DNA from: Phoronis australis | Taxonomy: Eukaryota > Phoronida > Phoronidae | Assembly (NCBI GenBank): GCA_002633005.1 | Contig: NMRA01000100.1 | Span: forward strand, 490,646 to 511,041 | DNA: 20,396 nucleotides | Direction of reading: 5' to 3' | Part shown: positions 11,501-18,771 of the stretch, one piece after another | Numbering within the stretch: position 1 is the stretch's first letter | Layout: each line of letters opens with the position of its first letter | The notes under the pieces: generated by a model | The model's database searches: none | What the model saw: only the letters and a program-made list of their open reading frames with translations | Told to the model about the DNA's origin: nothing | Program-made: the position numbers and the translations under genes

Positions 11501-14500
11501 ACGACCATCTTCCAAAAATTAATCATATAATTGTTTTTATTACAAGCCAAAATGGTCTAGATTATTTACCATTGAATAACGTCATTTTAATTGCATGACG
11601 AAGTTCCAGATTGTCAGAATAAATGTTGATTAATAAATAATTTGTATAGCTAGTTCCATTGAAGTTGCCCAAAATTTGTGCATATGCATTTTTGAAACCA
11701 AGAGGTCAAACATATTTACATGTATTTTTTACGTCAACATCTATTTTGAGATGTTGTTTACCTCTTTGGTTCTGGGGTCAATGCAGTCTAGATTCCAGAA
11801 AATTGGGAGACCTGATCATAACGGCCAATGGTATGATTAGATAAGATCGTCTGCTTTTTATTAGCCAATCATAAGTAAGTGCATTATTATTTTCTTGGGC
11901 AGAAGTCTGAAAAATAGTCAGATGGAATTTACTAGTTGAAAATATAGGACTTGCTTCAGTGTACTGAAGATATAGTACAACAGGGCCATCTCGTGGAAGA
12001 TTCTAAAGAGGATCTTGGCAAGGACAAGGATTAACGATTAGGAAGTAAACTAAGAGCTTGTCGTTTGCGTCATGGGTGGTAGGATACTGCGTGCAAGTGT
12101 TGCGTCACGAGAGCCTATGACCAGCAAGAGGAATTGTTGGTAGCAAGATAATCCCTGCAACTGTTTCGTCACAAGGGACAGTGACCAGCAAGAGGAATCG
12201 TGGGTAGTCGAATACTGCCTTCTCGCGTCGTTGTGTCACGAAGGACTGTGGTGGGCGTGGTGTATTGTAGGTAGAGCGATGCCACAGACTTGGTTGCGTC
12301 ACGAAGGACTGTGACCAGCAAGTACACTGTTGCAGTAGGTGTGGGAACAGGACTGTCATCCAACGAGTTCTGGCTGATAAGGCGTTTGATTATTTTTGGT
12401 TAACAGTGCCGTCCCGCATCCTTTGTGCTGGAGATAAGAAAGCGCGTGATGTCGTTTTGGAAATCAGGCACATTTTCGCAGTCATGTCGTAAACCAGTGA
12501 GGGACCGTAAGAATGTTCCAGATTTCAGCCGTTCAAAAGTACCGGAAATGAGTCGGTACCTTCAAGAAATTCTGCCTTTTCCGTTCAAAATTAACTCGAC
12601 GAATTTGTTTTACCCACTCTCTGCCTATTACGTCTCGATGTCGGGAAGGCAAAAAACTTCACATCACGCATCCACGGGTATTTGCCTAGTTATCAAACGT
12701 TTTCACGGCAGAGTTGCAGCGCACAGCACATCAGTTATGAAATTTATTAGTCTAGGAAGAACGAATAGAGTAATTCCGCCGAGAAAAACTTGAAAAGGAT
12801 CAGGCAACAACAAATAACAAATGGAATTCCAATGACATGAAAACGAGGCACCAAATGTGTCGGATATTTGCGGTATTGTGGGTAAATACAGTGAGATTAA
12901 TTTGAGTGTCGCAGTGTTTTCAGGACAGCCAGAAGTCACAAGAGAAAAGTAAATATGTCTCCGTGTATCCTGAACCAATGTTCCCTGTCTTTTTTGAAGT
13001 GTGTGGGTTGTGAACTTCTAAGCACAACGTAAATCAAGCCGGTTGAATGCAGGTGTCGTGTTTGACATTTGCAAGTGTCTATGCAATGAAAATTGCTCAA
13101 CCTCAGTTCAACTGCATGCATTGTGCCACCTCAAAATTCAATAATCAGAATTTAATTATTTCGAAGACTTTTAGACACAGGATATCAATTAATGCTTTAA
13201 TGCAAAAAGAGCAGGTGTCCTGAAACCAGATTACATTGTCAGAAGATACGCAAAGTATTTGTCGTTGATATATCGTTATCTCTAGTGATACTGAAACATT
13301 GAACAGTATTATCATCATTCAAAATTGAGCATTACTAAAATAGTGATGTATGGGATATTTGCTGGACATTTACTCAGCAGCGGCAGATTGGCGTGCGTCC
13401 CACCAAAAGTCATTGCGATCAAAAATTTCGAATTACGCATTACAGAAACCCACAAGAATATAACCAGCTAACCCTCGGTAAGAGTTACGAAGTCTTGTCA
13501 GAGAAGCTGCCGCAGGAACGTGGTCAACCCTTAAATGTGGTGGTGAGTGTACAAAATACAGGCACACATACATGTACACATACATGTACTAGTATTTTAT
13601 ACACTCACCACCTCAACTTGGTTTAACGTTTTCTTAAAGTGTATGTTTCGTTTGCCTTAATTTTTAGGGAATTTTAATTCACTTTGTCAAAATTGACGTA
13701 GTTTTCAAATTAATTTTAAGGAGATGTATGTTAACATTTCATCTACATTTTGGTTTTATTTACAGCTGCAGCAATTGCAAAAATGATGGGTTTGCCAATA
13801 ACAGTCGTGATGGCCAACAATAATAATGACGCGGTTGCCAAAGCAATAACCCAGGGCGAGTTTACTCGAGGACCTGAAGTAATTCCTACATTAGCACCGT
13901 CCATGGACCTGCAGGTGCCTTTCAATATGGAGCGCATTATATGTGTCCTCAGTAACATGGACAGAGACTATGTGGGTAGATTAATGACGTCATATGACAA
14001 ATTGGGTGCTGCAAAGCTATCATCAAAGCTGAACCTTGAAGTACGTACATCTGTAGTAATTAGAACTTGAATTTGAATAGGTTTTGTTTGTCACAAAGCA
14101 GAAATCTTTAAAAAACATATTTGATTTGACAAATTAAGGCTTTTCTATCTACATGTAAATGCTACAGCACAATCAGTGTTTGTCAAGTCATTCTCTCGCG
14201 ATGGCGTATCAAGATATCTAGAATGGCACTGTCACAATCATGTTTCTTTGGCCAAATTAGTCTAGTTATACCATAAAAGTAATTATCCCTAGAAGGCATA
14301 TTGTTTCTGGTGCATGGGCTTGGGTGCCTTGTGCAATAAAATATAATTGTTTTAGGTATGCAGTTACATGGTGGTTGATTGTTGATTGTCACACACAGAT
14401 CAAAAGCTTTATGACTACCTCCACTTCATCTGATGAGGTCATTCTTGGCACAATGAAGAGATGCTTCGAGGAAAATAACTACGTCATCTGCCCCCACACG

Positions 14501-16092
14501 GCAACAGCTGTGGATTATCATTACACAAATCAAAACAGGTAAAAACAGCTGAAACTGAACAACAGAGCGGCCCGGATGACACAGCGACACTCGAATCTCT
14601 CTGTGTTTACAGTGCCGCAGTATCAGACAAACACTTTGGTAGCCTGGTGTCTGGCGTCGTTGGAGTTCTACACGTTGTTTTGCTTTCAATTTTTTTCTCG
14701 GCTGCATTATTCTATTCCGCATCATGACAATGCCAACGAAGTATTAGTGCTTTGCTGGCGCTTTCCGGAAGAAAATTTTTCAATCTTGACAAAGATCCGC
14801 GGTTATGATGCGTTCTTCGTTTTGACGACAATTAAGTGTGAGTGGTTATATCAAGTTCATATGACTAATTCAGAGTCCTCTTTCTTAAAAATACGTTTTC
14901 AATTCCAGTATTTTAACACACCTCAACGTTTTCCGACAGAATCTGATGTTCCAAAATGAGGCCAATGATATACATGTAAACTCGCTTTCTTACTTCCGGG
15001 ACAAAGGAGAGTTCTATCGATGTGTAATCCGGGGAGGTCCTATTGGTTGCGTTTGCAGTTGACGTATACAGTGTTGCACGTACTCTTCCACGGAACCAAA
15101 GTACATGTATCAAAGTGGGCGTAACTTCCGAGTCGTAGACAAGCATGGGTGACTTGTCCTCAAATGATGGGGTATCAAAATATAGCTATTATTAACTCAC
15201 AACCTTTGATAAACGGCCTCGCGATTTGTTCAGTGGTATTCGCTTTGCAGGAACAGGTTGAGATTTGTTTATTTTGAAGTGACAATACATTAATAATTTT
15301 AAATACCTACATGTATATATCTGGGGAGTCAATTTGATTGTGAAACGTTCTGAACCATGGACCTGGTCTCAGCCTACAGCAATACTAAACCTCGTATTCT
15401 CTTCGATAGTCTCCTAGCATTGTCAACAAGTTTGTAGGCATGTGGGGAGGATACACTGAAATCTGTGGCCAAGTCTTTATGGACTAGCAAGTGCCAAACC
15501 CACAGTGCACATTCCCCATCCGTGCCTATAAATACCACACACACGCAACGAAAATACCAGATAACCGGTATCCAAGTTTCACACCTGGTGACTGAACTGC
15601 TGTCTGTGACAACGAGTGCAAAAATTAGAAGCGGTTCCTTAAAATCGTTCCCACAAATGTTCTGATAAAGCGGTCAGAGTACTCTTGTATATTTCATCGA
15701 GTTCCGCATGTGTCATAACGATCACTGCTGATAGTAAGGCACGTATAATTGTTGAAAAACCATGGCTTCTAACAGTCAAAAGTTTGTCTTTGTGTAAATA
15801 AAGCCTCGTTTTTGTCACTTTCAGGTGTCCTACAAATCTTCAGATATGCATCGCTACAGCATCGCCTGCGAAGTTTAATGAAACTGTTACCAAAGCGGGT
15901 CTCCCCTTCCAAACGGACCCCATCCTGCAGGATATAGAATTAAAGCCCACCCGATTCATTGACTTAGAGCAGGGACAAGACTGGGAAAATATCATTAGAA
16001 CCAAGGTCAAATGCCTGACGTCGGCGTGGGAGAAATGCAAGAAGACGGCTAACTTACCAGGACTATGGGAACCGCTATCGAAGCGCCAGTAA
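5436..16092 (+). CDS. THNSL2: Threonine synthase-like 2 type PLP enzyme, C-terminal ~299 residues, five exons
   Basis: Joining 5436-5584, 9936-10002, 13766-14040, 14399-14538 and 15825-16092 gives 899 bases: two bases completing a codon split with an upstream exon, then 299 codons ending in TAA. Every junction has GT/AG ends and the phases agree (0, 1, 0, 2). The translation follows the threonine synthase fold from the LNSIN-type segment (here SLNNNIVRLLAQI) through VVPCGGFSN, MMGLPITVVMANNNND, SMDLQVPFNMERI and CPHTATAVDYHY to the C-terminus. Vertebrate THNSL2 is a cytosolic phospho-lyase acting on O-phosphothreonine or phosphohomoserine; that activity is family knowledge and is not shown here. 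Human THNSL2 is about 484 residues, so roughly 185 N-terminal residues, including the PLP-binding lysine, lie upstream of position 1; I found no trace of them in 1-5435. The Gly-rich PLP phosphate loop looks degenerate. THNSL1 is the alternative family member; the C-terminal segment fits THNSL2 better. Confidence 0.88.
5791..7313. repeat. Recurrent GGTACGTACACTACA motif with two ~350-bp tandem copies
   Basis: The 15-mer GGTACGTACACTACA or a close variant occurs about eleven times, at 5791, 6094, 6433, 6451, 6621, 6781, 6801, 6971, 7131, 7151 and 7299, all in the same orientation. Between them, a segment starting TTTCAATGAC at 6467 is repeated from 6821 (period 354 bp) with 80-90% similarity, each copy bounded by pairs of the motif. 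All of it lies in the first visible intron of the THNSL2-like gene. Confidence 0.88.
7314..8010. other. Intron sequence without recognisable features
   Basis: AT-rich sequence inside the 4.35-kb intron. I see no coding segment, repeat or RNA gene in it. Confidence 0.5.
8011..8263. mobile_element. Small element with ~16-bp terminal inverted repeats
   Basis: GCATGAGCGCACCCAG near 8012-8027 pairs with CTGGGTGCGCGCATG at 8242-8256 with one mismatch. Just inside, the left has AGCCCCCCATTTGGTGAAG and the right AGCCCCCCATATTGAAG. The ~250-bp size with no coding capacity fits a MITE-like element. A G run (8027-8036) and a T run (8163-8174) are internal. No clear target duplication. Confidence 0.4.
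8738..8935 (-). CDS. Hypothetical 65-residue open frame, doubtful
   Basis: An ATG-initiated minus-strand frame with mixed, protein-like composition (MDECLRSREQRYIGHFVCSR... ending RYVENDTFP). It starts ~170 bp from the divergently oriented THAP-like ATG at 9107, with inverted CCAAT-like and TGACGT motifs between. I do not recognise a family. It could be a small exon or chance. Confidence 0.2.
   Translation of the reverse strand: MDECLRSREQRYIGHFVCSRSRQLSMNLYGGSIQDQFLHQHGREITTQEIVDNAIIRYVENDTFP
9107..9190 (+). pseudogene. THAP-like first-exon fragment
   Basis: ATG opens MVKWCCYGMCNFDSHYA and the frame stops at TGA after 27 residues. The start MVKxCCYGxCNxDSxY is a recurrent N-terminus of THAP-like zinc-finger proteins in invertebrates, where the first cysteines belong to the C2CH module. 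The rest of the domain (CxxH, AVPTIF box) is absent downstream. It is therefore a truncated or retained fragment sitting in the intron of the THNSL2-like gene, in the same orientation. Confidence 0.5.
9696..9709. other. Poly-C run ending in a single N
   Basis: Thirteen C followed by N (9709). Unlike the other two N positions, no duplicated flanks are seen. The base count here is probably unreliable. Confidence 0.8.
9936..10002 (+). CDS. THNSL2: THNSL2-like exon B, PLP phosphate-loop exon
   Basis: A 67-bp exon between TGGTCTTTTAG and CAG|GTGAGC. It encodes VCPDIDKTVEFVVPCGGFSN and ST, plus the first base of the next codon. It aligns with the family strand-loop VExVVPxGxxGNxxAG that holds the PLP phosphate. 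It continues exon A in phase 0 and joins exon C in phase 1, giving the run STAAAIAKMMGLP, which supports the tiny exon despite flanking introns of 4.35 and 3.76 kb. Confidence 0.85.
10621..11075. mobile_element. 455-bp foldback element with ~210-bp arms
   Basis: The left arm 10621-10830 (ATCAAGGTACCTAAACTAC...) and right arm 10866-11075 (...GTAGTTTAGGTACCTTTGAT) are imperfect reverse complements along ~210 bp with a ~35-bp loop. The arms are themselves built from degenerate ~20-bp units of the form ACGGACTCAC-AAACACGGG. No coding capacity. The structure fits a foldback or MITE-type element in the second visible intron. Target duplications could not be resolved. Confidence 0.85.
11076..13765. 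other. Rest of second visible intron
   Basis: Apart from the ~65-bp tandem repeat, this part of the 3.76-kb intron shows no supported gene. Open frames at 12425-12793 (122 codons) and 13393-13626 have no recognised similarity and cannot be spliced into the THNSL2-like frame between exons B and C without disrupting it. Confidence 0.5.
12058..12345. repeat. ~65-bp tandem repeat, about four degenerate copies
   Basis: The core GCGTCACGA(A)GGACTGTGACCAGCAAGAGGAAT recurs with GTCAC at 12104, 12168, 12235 and 12298 (spacings 64, 67 and 63). Units also share a GTGGGTAG..GAATACTGC segment. The copies have diverged, and the third lacks GACCAGCAAG. No coding role is seen. Confidence 0.85.
13766..14040 (+). 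CDS. THNSL2: THNSL2-like exon C, central catalytic-domain segment
   Basis: The acceptor is TTTATTTACAG before 13766; the donor is GAA|GTACGT after 14040. The exon encodes AAAIAKMMGLPITVVMANNN and NDAVAKAITQGEFTRG, then TLAPSMDLQVPFNMERI and a helix-rich segment ending KLSSKLNLE. The N-x-ND motif followed by a basic helix, the G-(D/E)-F turn, and the TLAxSMDxQVPxNMER block are diagnostic of threonine synthase and THNSL proteins. Other open frames here are shadows. Confidence 0.93.
14399..14538 (+). CDS. THNSL2: THNSL2-like exon D
   Basis: The acceptor is GTCACACACAG before 14399; the donor is ACAG|GTAAAA after 14538. It encodes IKSFMTTSTSSDEVILGTMK, then RCFEENNYVICPHTATAVDY and HYTNQN plus two bases of the next codon. 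It matches the family segment (S)DExIxxTMxRCxxENxYxLCPHxAVAVxYHY, including the CPH-x-A-x-AVxYHY block near the active-site entrance. An alternative upstream acceptor at TTTTAG|GTATGC is possible but would add residues not expected from the family. Confidence 0.92.
14539..15824. other. Intron between exons D and E
   Basis: 1.29 kb, bounded by good donor and acceptor sites. It contains a 127-codon plus-strand open frame (14576-14959) with no recognisable domain and a short GC-richer patch near 14990-15140 with ETS-like TTCCGGG and an inverted CCAAT. Nothing is firm. Confidence 0.5.
15825..16092 (+). CDS. THNSL2: THNSL2-like terminal exon E with stop
   Basis: The acceptor is GTCACTTTCAG before 15825; the stop TAA is 16090-16092. 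The first base completes an Arg codon, followed by CPTNLQICIATASPAKFNET and TKAGL, the family's CxAxASxAKFxExVxxAGL block. A final helical tail includes FIDLEQGQDWENIIR and ends WEPLSKRQ. The place of the stop fits family length, so the exon is probably complete. Confidence 0.9.
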
Positions 16093-17050
16093 TTGTAGAG
16101 AAAACCATTTCTGATGAGGAATTTTGGATGACATATACAGGCTGGCTATAGCACAACTGATTTTCGTGAACAGGTAGGAGACATCCGTGGTAACAGGAGT
16201 CAGACCGGCTGGTTTGGGTAACAACAACGAGCGGACAAAAGAAAATGTCAGCAATTTAGAAGAGTCGTTGGTCATAGGGCGTCACGTTGACCTGAGGATG
16301 AGTGAACTGTTGTTCGGCAGTCACCTGATGTAGACTTAATAATTATCATACATCGGAAAATCTTGGAAATGACAAAAATAGCTTTCACACGTGGAGAATT
16401 TGTGGAAAATGAAAAAGAGTAAAACTTATGATGCGAAATTAATTTAATGGTGAATTTAATAAGATGATGGCCGGAAATTTCACATTGCGTGTCGTATGCA
16501 CTATGCTTAACAACAATAAATTGGTAGTACTGACGTTATTTTTCTGGTTTGGCCTTGAAAAAACAAGTTCACGCAGCTCCTCTTTTCTGTTCAACAGGAC
16601 GATTCTACCGAAGACATCGTGACCTTCTCTTGTCCACTTCACTATCTCCTGTAATTTTACTTTCCCAACTCTTAAATTGTTGAAAACCAACATTTACCTT
16701 GTTTAGACATGGGACTGCAATGCCATCATCGTTAAACCTTACTTTATAGCACTGCGTATCACAACCGTGAGGTCAATTTCCCAAAAACGAGAAAATGGAA
16801 GAAATGTGCTTTTAACTGAAAGTTTCTGAGATGTTGGACATAAGGGTGTGACGTATGAATATATCCAGCACCAGTGGGTCATATCCTCCAACACCTGAGT
16901 TTAATGTACATGTACACACTTGTACCATGCTCTCGTAGCTCTGATATCCTGGGAATGTGAACCTGACAGTCACAATGCGGTCAAAAACCGAGTTGTCACA
17001 ACAATCACATGCGCAACGCTTCACCATTCTTTGTTACGTCATGAACCACA
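16093..17050. other. Start of the interval between two convergent genes
   Basis: Probable 3' UTR of the THNSL2-like gene followed by intergenic DNA. Two open stretches have protein-like composition without a recognised family: plus strand 16178-16333 and minus strand 16693-16439. Neither is supported as a gene. Confidence 0.4.
16515..16520 (+). terminator. Candidate poly(A) signal of the THNSL2-like gene
   Basis: The first plain AATAAA I noticed on the plus strand after the stop codon, about 420 bases downstream. It is placed only by motif and distance. The sequence is AT-rich, so chance occurrence is possible. Confidence 0.3.
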
Positions 17051-17441
17051 CTCTGTGGAATATTCCAGAAGCGCGAGTATGATACAAGTTCAGTCTCTGT
17101 GGAATATTCCAGAAGCACGAGTATGATACAAGTTCACTCTCTGGAATATTCCTGGAAGCACGAGTATGATACAAGTTCACTCTCTGTGGAATATTCCAGA
17201 AGCGCGAGTATGATACAAGTTCACTCTCTGTGGAATATCCCAGAAGCGCGAGTTTGATACAAGTTCACTCTCTGTGGAATATTCCAGAAGCGCGAGTGTG
17301 GTACAAGTTCACTCTCTGTGGAATATTCCAGAAGCGCGAGTATGATACAAGTTCACTCTCTGTGGAATATTCCAGAAGCACGAGTATGATACAAGTTCAC
17401 TCTCTGTGGAATATCCCAGAAACGCGAGTGTGATACAAGTT
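17051..17441. repeat. Nine-copy 44-bp minisatellite containing a heat shock element
   Basis: The unit is approximately CTCTGTGGAATATTCCAGAA, then GCGCGAGTATGATACAAGTTCA. GGAATAT begins at 17057, 17101, 17143, 17188, 17232, 17276, 17320, 17364 and 17408 (spacings 44, 42, 45, then 44 throughout). Each unit holds gGAAtaTTCcaGAAg, three alternating 5-bp units of the heat shock factor consensus. Six copies are perfect. Copies 5 and 9 have TCC for TTC, and copy 3 has one extra base in the last spacer. Because 44 is not a multiple of 3, the open frames crossing it are artefacts. Confidence 0.95.
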
Positions 17442-17513
17442 CTTGAAGAAAAGGATCTGCAATACCTGACAATTTTTCACACTAACCACAATGGTTGGAT
17501 GACTAACGCTGTG

Positions 17514-17574
17514 ATTGGTAGAATGTATTGACCAATTCATGTTCGTAAGTGCAGATCAGCTATTTAATATATCG
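17514..17574 (+). promoter_or_regulatory. Possible core promoter downstream of the heat-shock-element array
   Basis: Seventy bases past the array are an inverted CCAAT (ATTGG, 17514-17518), a forward CCAAT (17532-17536) and a TATA-like CTATTTAATATATCG (17560-17574). The order HSEs - CCAAT - TATA resembles animal heat shock promoters. No recognisable coding sequence follows on the plus strand, so any product would be noncoding. Motif evidence only. Confidence 0.3.
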
Positions 17575-18084
17575 CCAGGTAGTGTATGTAGGTGTTCTGG
17601 TTTTACCGCTGGCCGACTTTTGGTGTAGTTTTTGTGTTTTTTGATATGAAATTGGTGGTTTAAGCAGGTTAATCTACATAGGCAATCTGGTTTTGAAGGA
17701 CTATAGGGCTTTCTCGTTGTTTGTGGCTAAAGCTGGTTTCCCCATTTGGTGTACTTGGTCGAAATGTGGATATATTTGCATGCAACTCATTGTAACAAAA
17801 TTTTCAAAGTTTCCATTACCAACGTGGACGCTCATGTAATTCACCTATACTGTAACTATTTTACTTTTGTTGTTGTGTTCAATTCATTGTGTGTGTTGGT
17901 AATAAACGCAAGGATAACACGGAAATACGTGGTATGGTGTCATGTCTAGCGAACCTTTGCCCGCTAGAAACCAAGATATCTACAAGAAACTGAACAATTT
18001 TTCTATGTATATCATCTCTTCCAGTCTGTATAGTATAGCGTACTGCAAGCACCAAAATCGAGACCACGTGCAAAATAAGTGAAA
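17575..18084. other. Intergenic stretch, no gene seen
   Basis: T- and G-rich sequence with an AATAAA near 17900 on the plus strand. No recognisable protein. It would be the transcribed region if the promoter-like motifs just upstream are real. Confidence 0.4.
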
Positions 18085-18493
18085 CCAGGGCCCGGTCTCT
18101 AATCTTTGTACTCGAAACGAACTCGAAACTATTTTTGGCAATTTCTCTGCTCCTTTTGTGCGAACTTAAGATAATTAGTTATCAGACTGTGCTCGAATAC
18201 ATTATAGTTTATGCATAGGAGTTTCTAGTTCAAGTTTGCCCTTGAAGACCCTTATATTCGTGCTACAAACTCGAGTAAAAACTCGAAATTTCGAGTTCAA
18301 ACTCGAACTTATTGCTTTAATATTGGGTTTACAAACTGTGAACTAAAGGCAATAAATTATTTATGTAAGTTATTGTGTACTCGAGCATAGAATAACAGAC
18401 ACTTATCTTGAGTTCGCCCAAAAGTAGAGTAGAAAATGCCAAACCTAATTTCGAGTTCCATTTCGAGTAAAAAGATTGGAGAGCTGGCCCTGG
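18085..18493. mobile_element. 409-bp foldback element rich in TCGAGTT/AACTCGA
   Basis: CCAGGGCCCGGTCTCTAATC... at 18085 pairs with the right end ...TCTCCAATCTTT complement finishing GGCCCTGG at 18493. The complementarity continues inward through TACTCGAAA and AACTCGAAA motifs, and imperfectly for much of each half (arms up to ~180 bp). The CAGGG...CCCTG ends resemble hAT-type termini, but the 8-bp flanks (AGTGAAAC and GAACTAAA) do not match as a target duplication. It lies 70 bp past the stop of the Ig-FN3 gene, so it may be transcribed in that gene's 3' UTR. Confidence 0.75.
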
Positions 18494-18562
18494 AACTAAA
18501 TATTTTCATGTACGTAACGTAAGCCGTGACGTGTTTTTATGAAGCAGTTTGTCTTCCATCAA

Positions 18563-18771
18563 TCAGTAGCTTGTTTTTTTGGCAGATTCAGTGTCTACGG
18601 CGTTGAGTTTCTTCTTGTTTCGGTAAACAAAGACGGCGGTTCCAACAAGCCCCCCGACACACACCACCACGACAAGAGCTACAATGACGTAGACCATCTC
18701 GTTGGAAAGTGTGTTAGTGCTCGCTGCGGCTTTGATGGAGGCACCAGAATTTTCCGGTGCTTGAAGGGGCT
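18563..18771 (-). CDS. Transmembrane and cytoplasmic-tail terminal exon
   Basis: The acceptor is CATCTCTTGCAG before 18771; the stop TGA is 18565-18563. It encodes a stalk PLQAPENSGASIKAAASTNT, a ~25-residue hydrophobic helix from MVYVIV to FVY, then RNKKKLNAVDTESAKKTSY. The positive cluster right after the helix fits type I orientation. The short tail carries no signalling motif I recognise; a PDZ ligand is not evident (KTSY). Confidence 0.87.

Noticed and set aside
12425-12793. 122-codon plus-strand open frame, among the longest single frames in the window
   Set aside because: No recognisable domain, low-information composition, inside an intron directly after a tandem repeat, and no compatible splicing with flanking exons. 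Length is within chance for 20 kb.
13393-13626. Candidate exon with text YEVLSEKLPQERGQPLNVVV before a GTGAGT donor
   Set aside because: Not part of the threonine synthase fold, no good acceptor found, and exons B and C already join exactly in phase 1. No other homology recognised.
14576-14959. 127-codon plus-strand open frame between exons D and E
   Set aside because: Aromatic-rich, no family recognised; it would break the well-supported D-to-E junction. Probably chance.
17230-17433. Repetitive 67-codon open frame (Leu-Trp-Asn-Ile-Pro repeats)
   Set aside because: It is the 44-bp minisatellite read in frame; a period of 44 shifts frame each copy, so no coherent peptide repeat is maintained.
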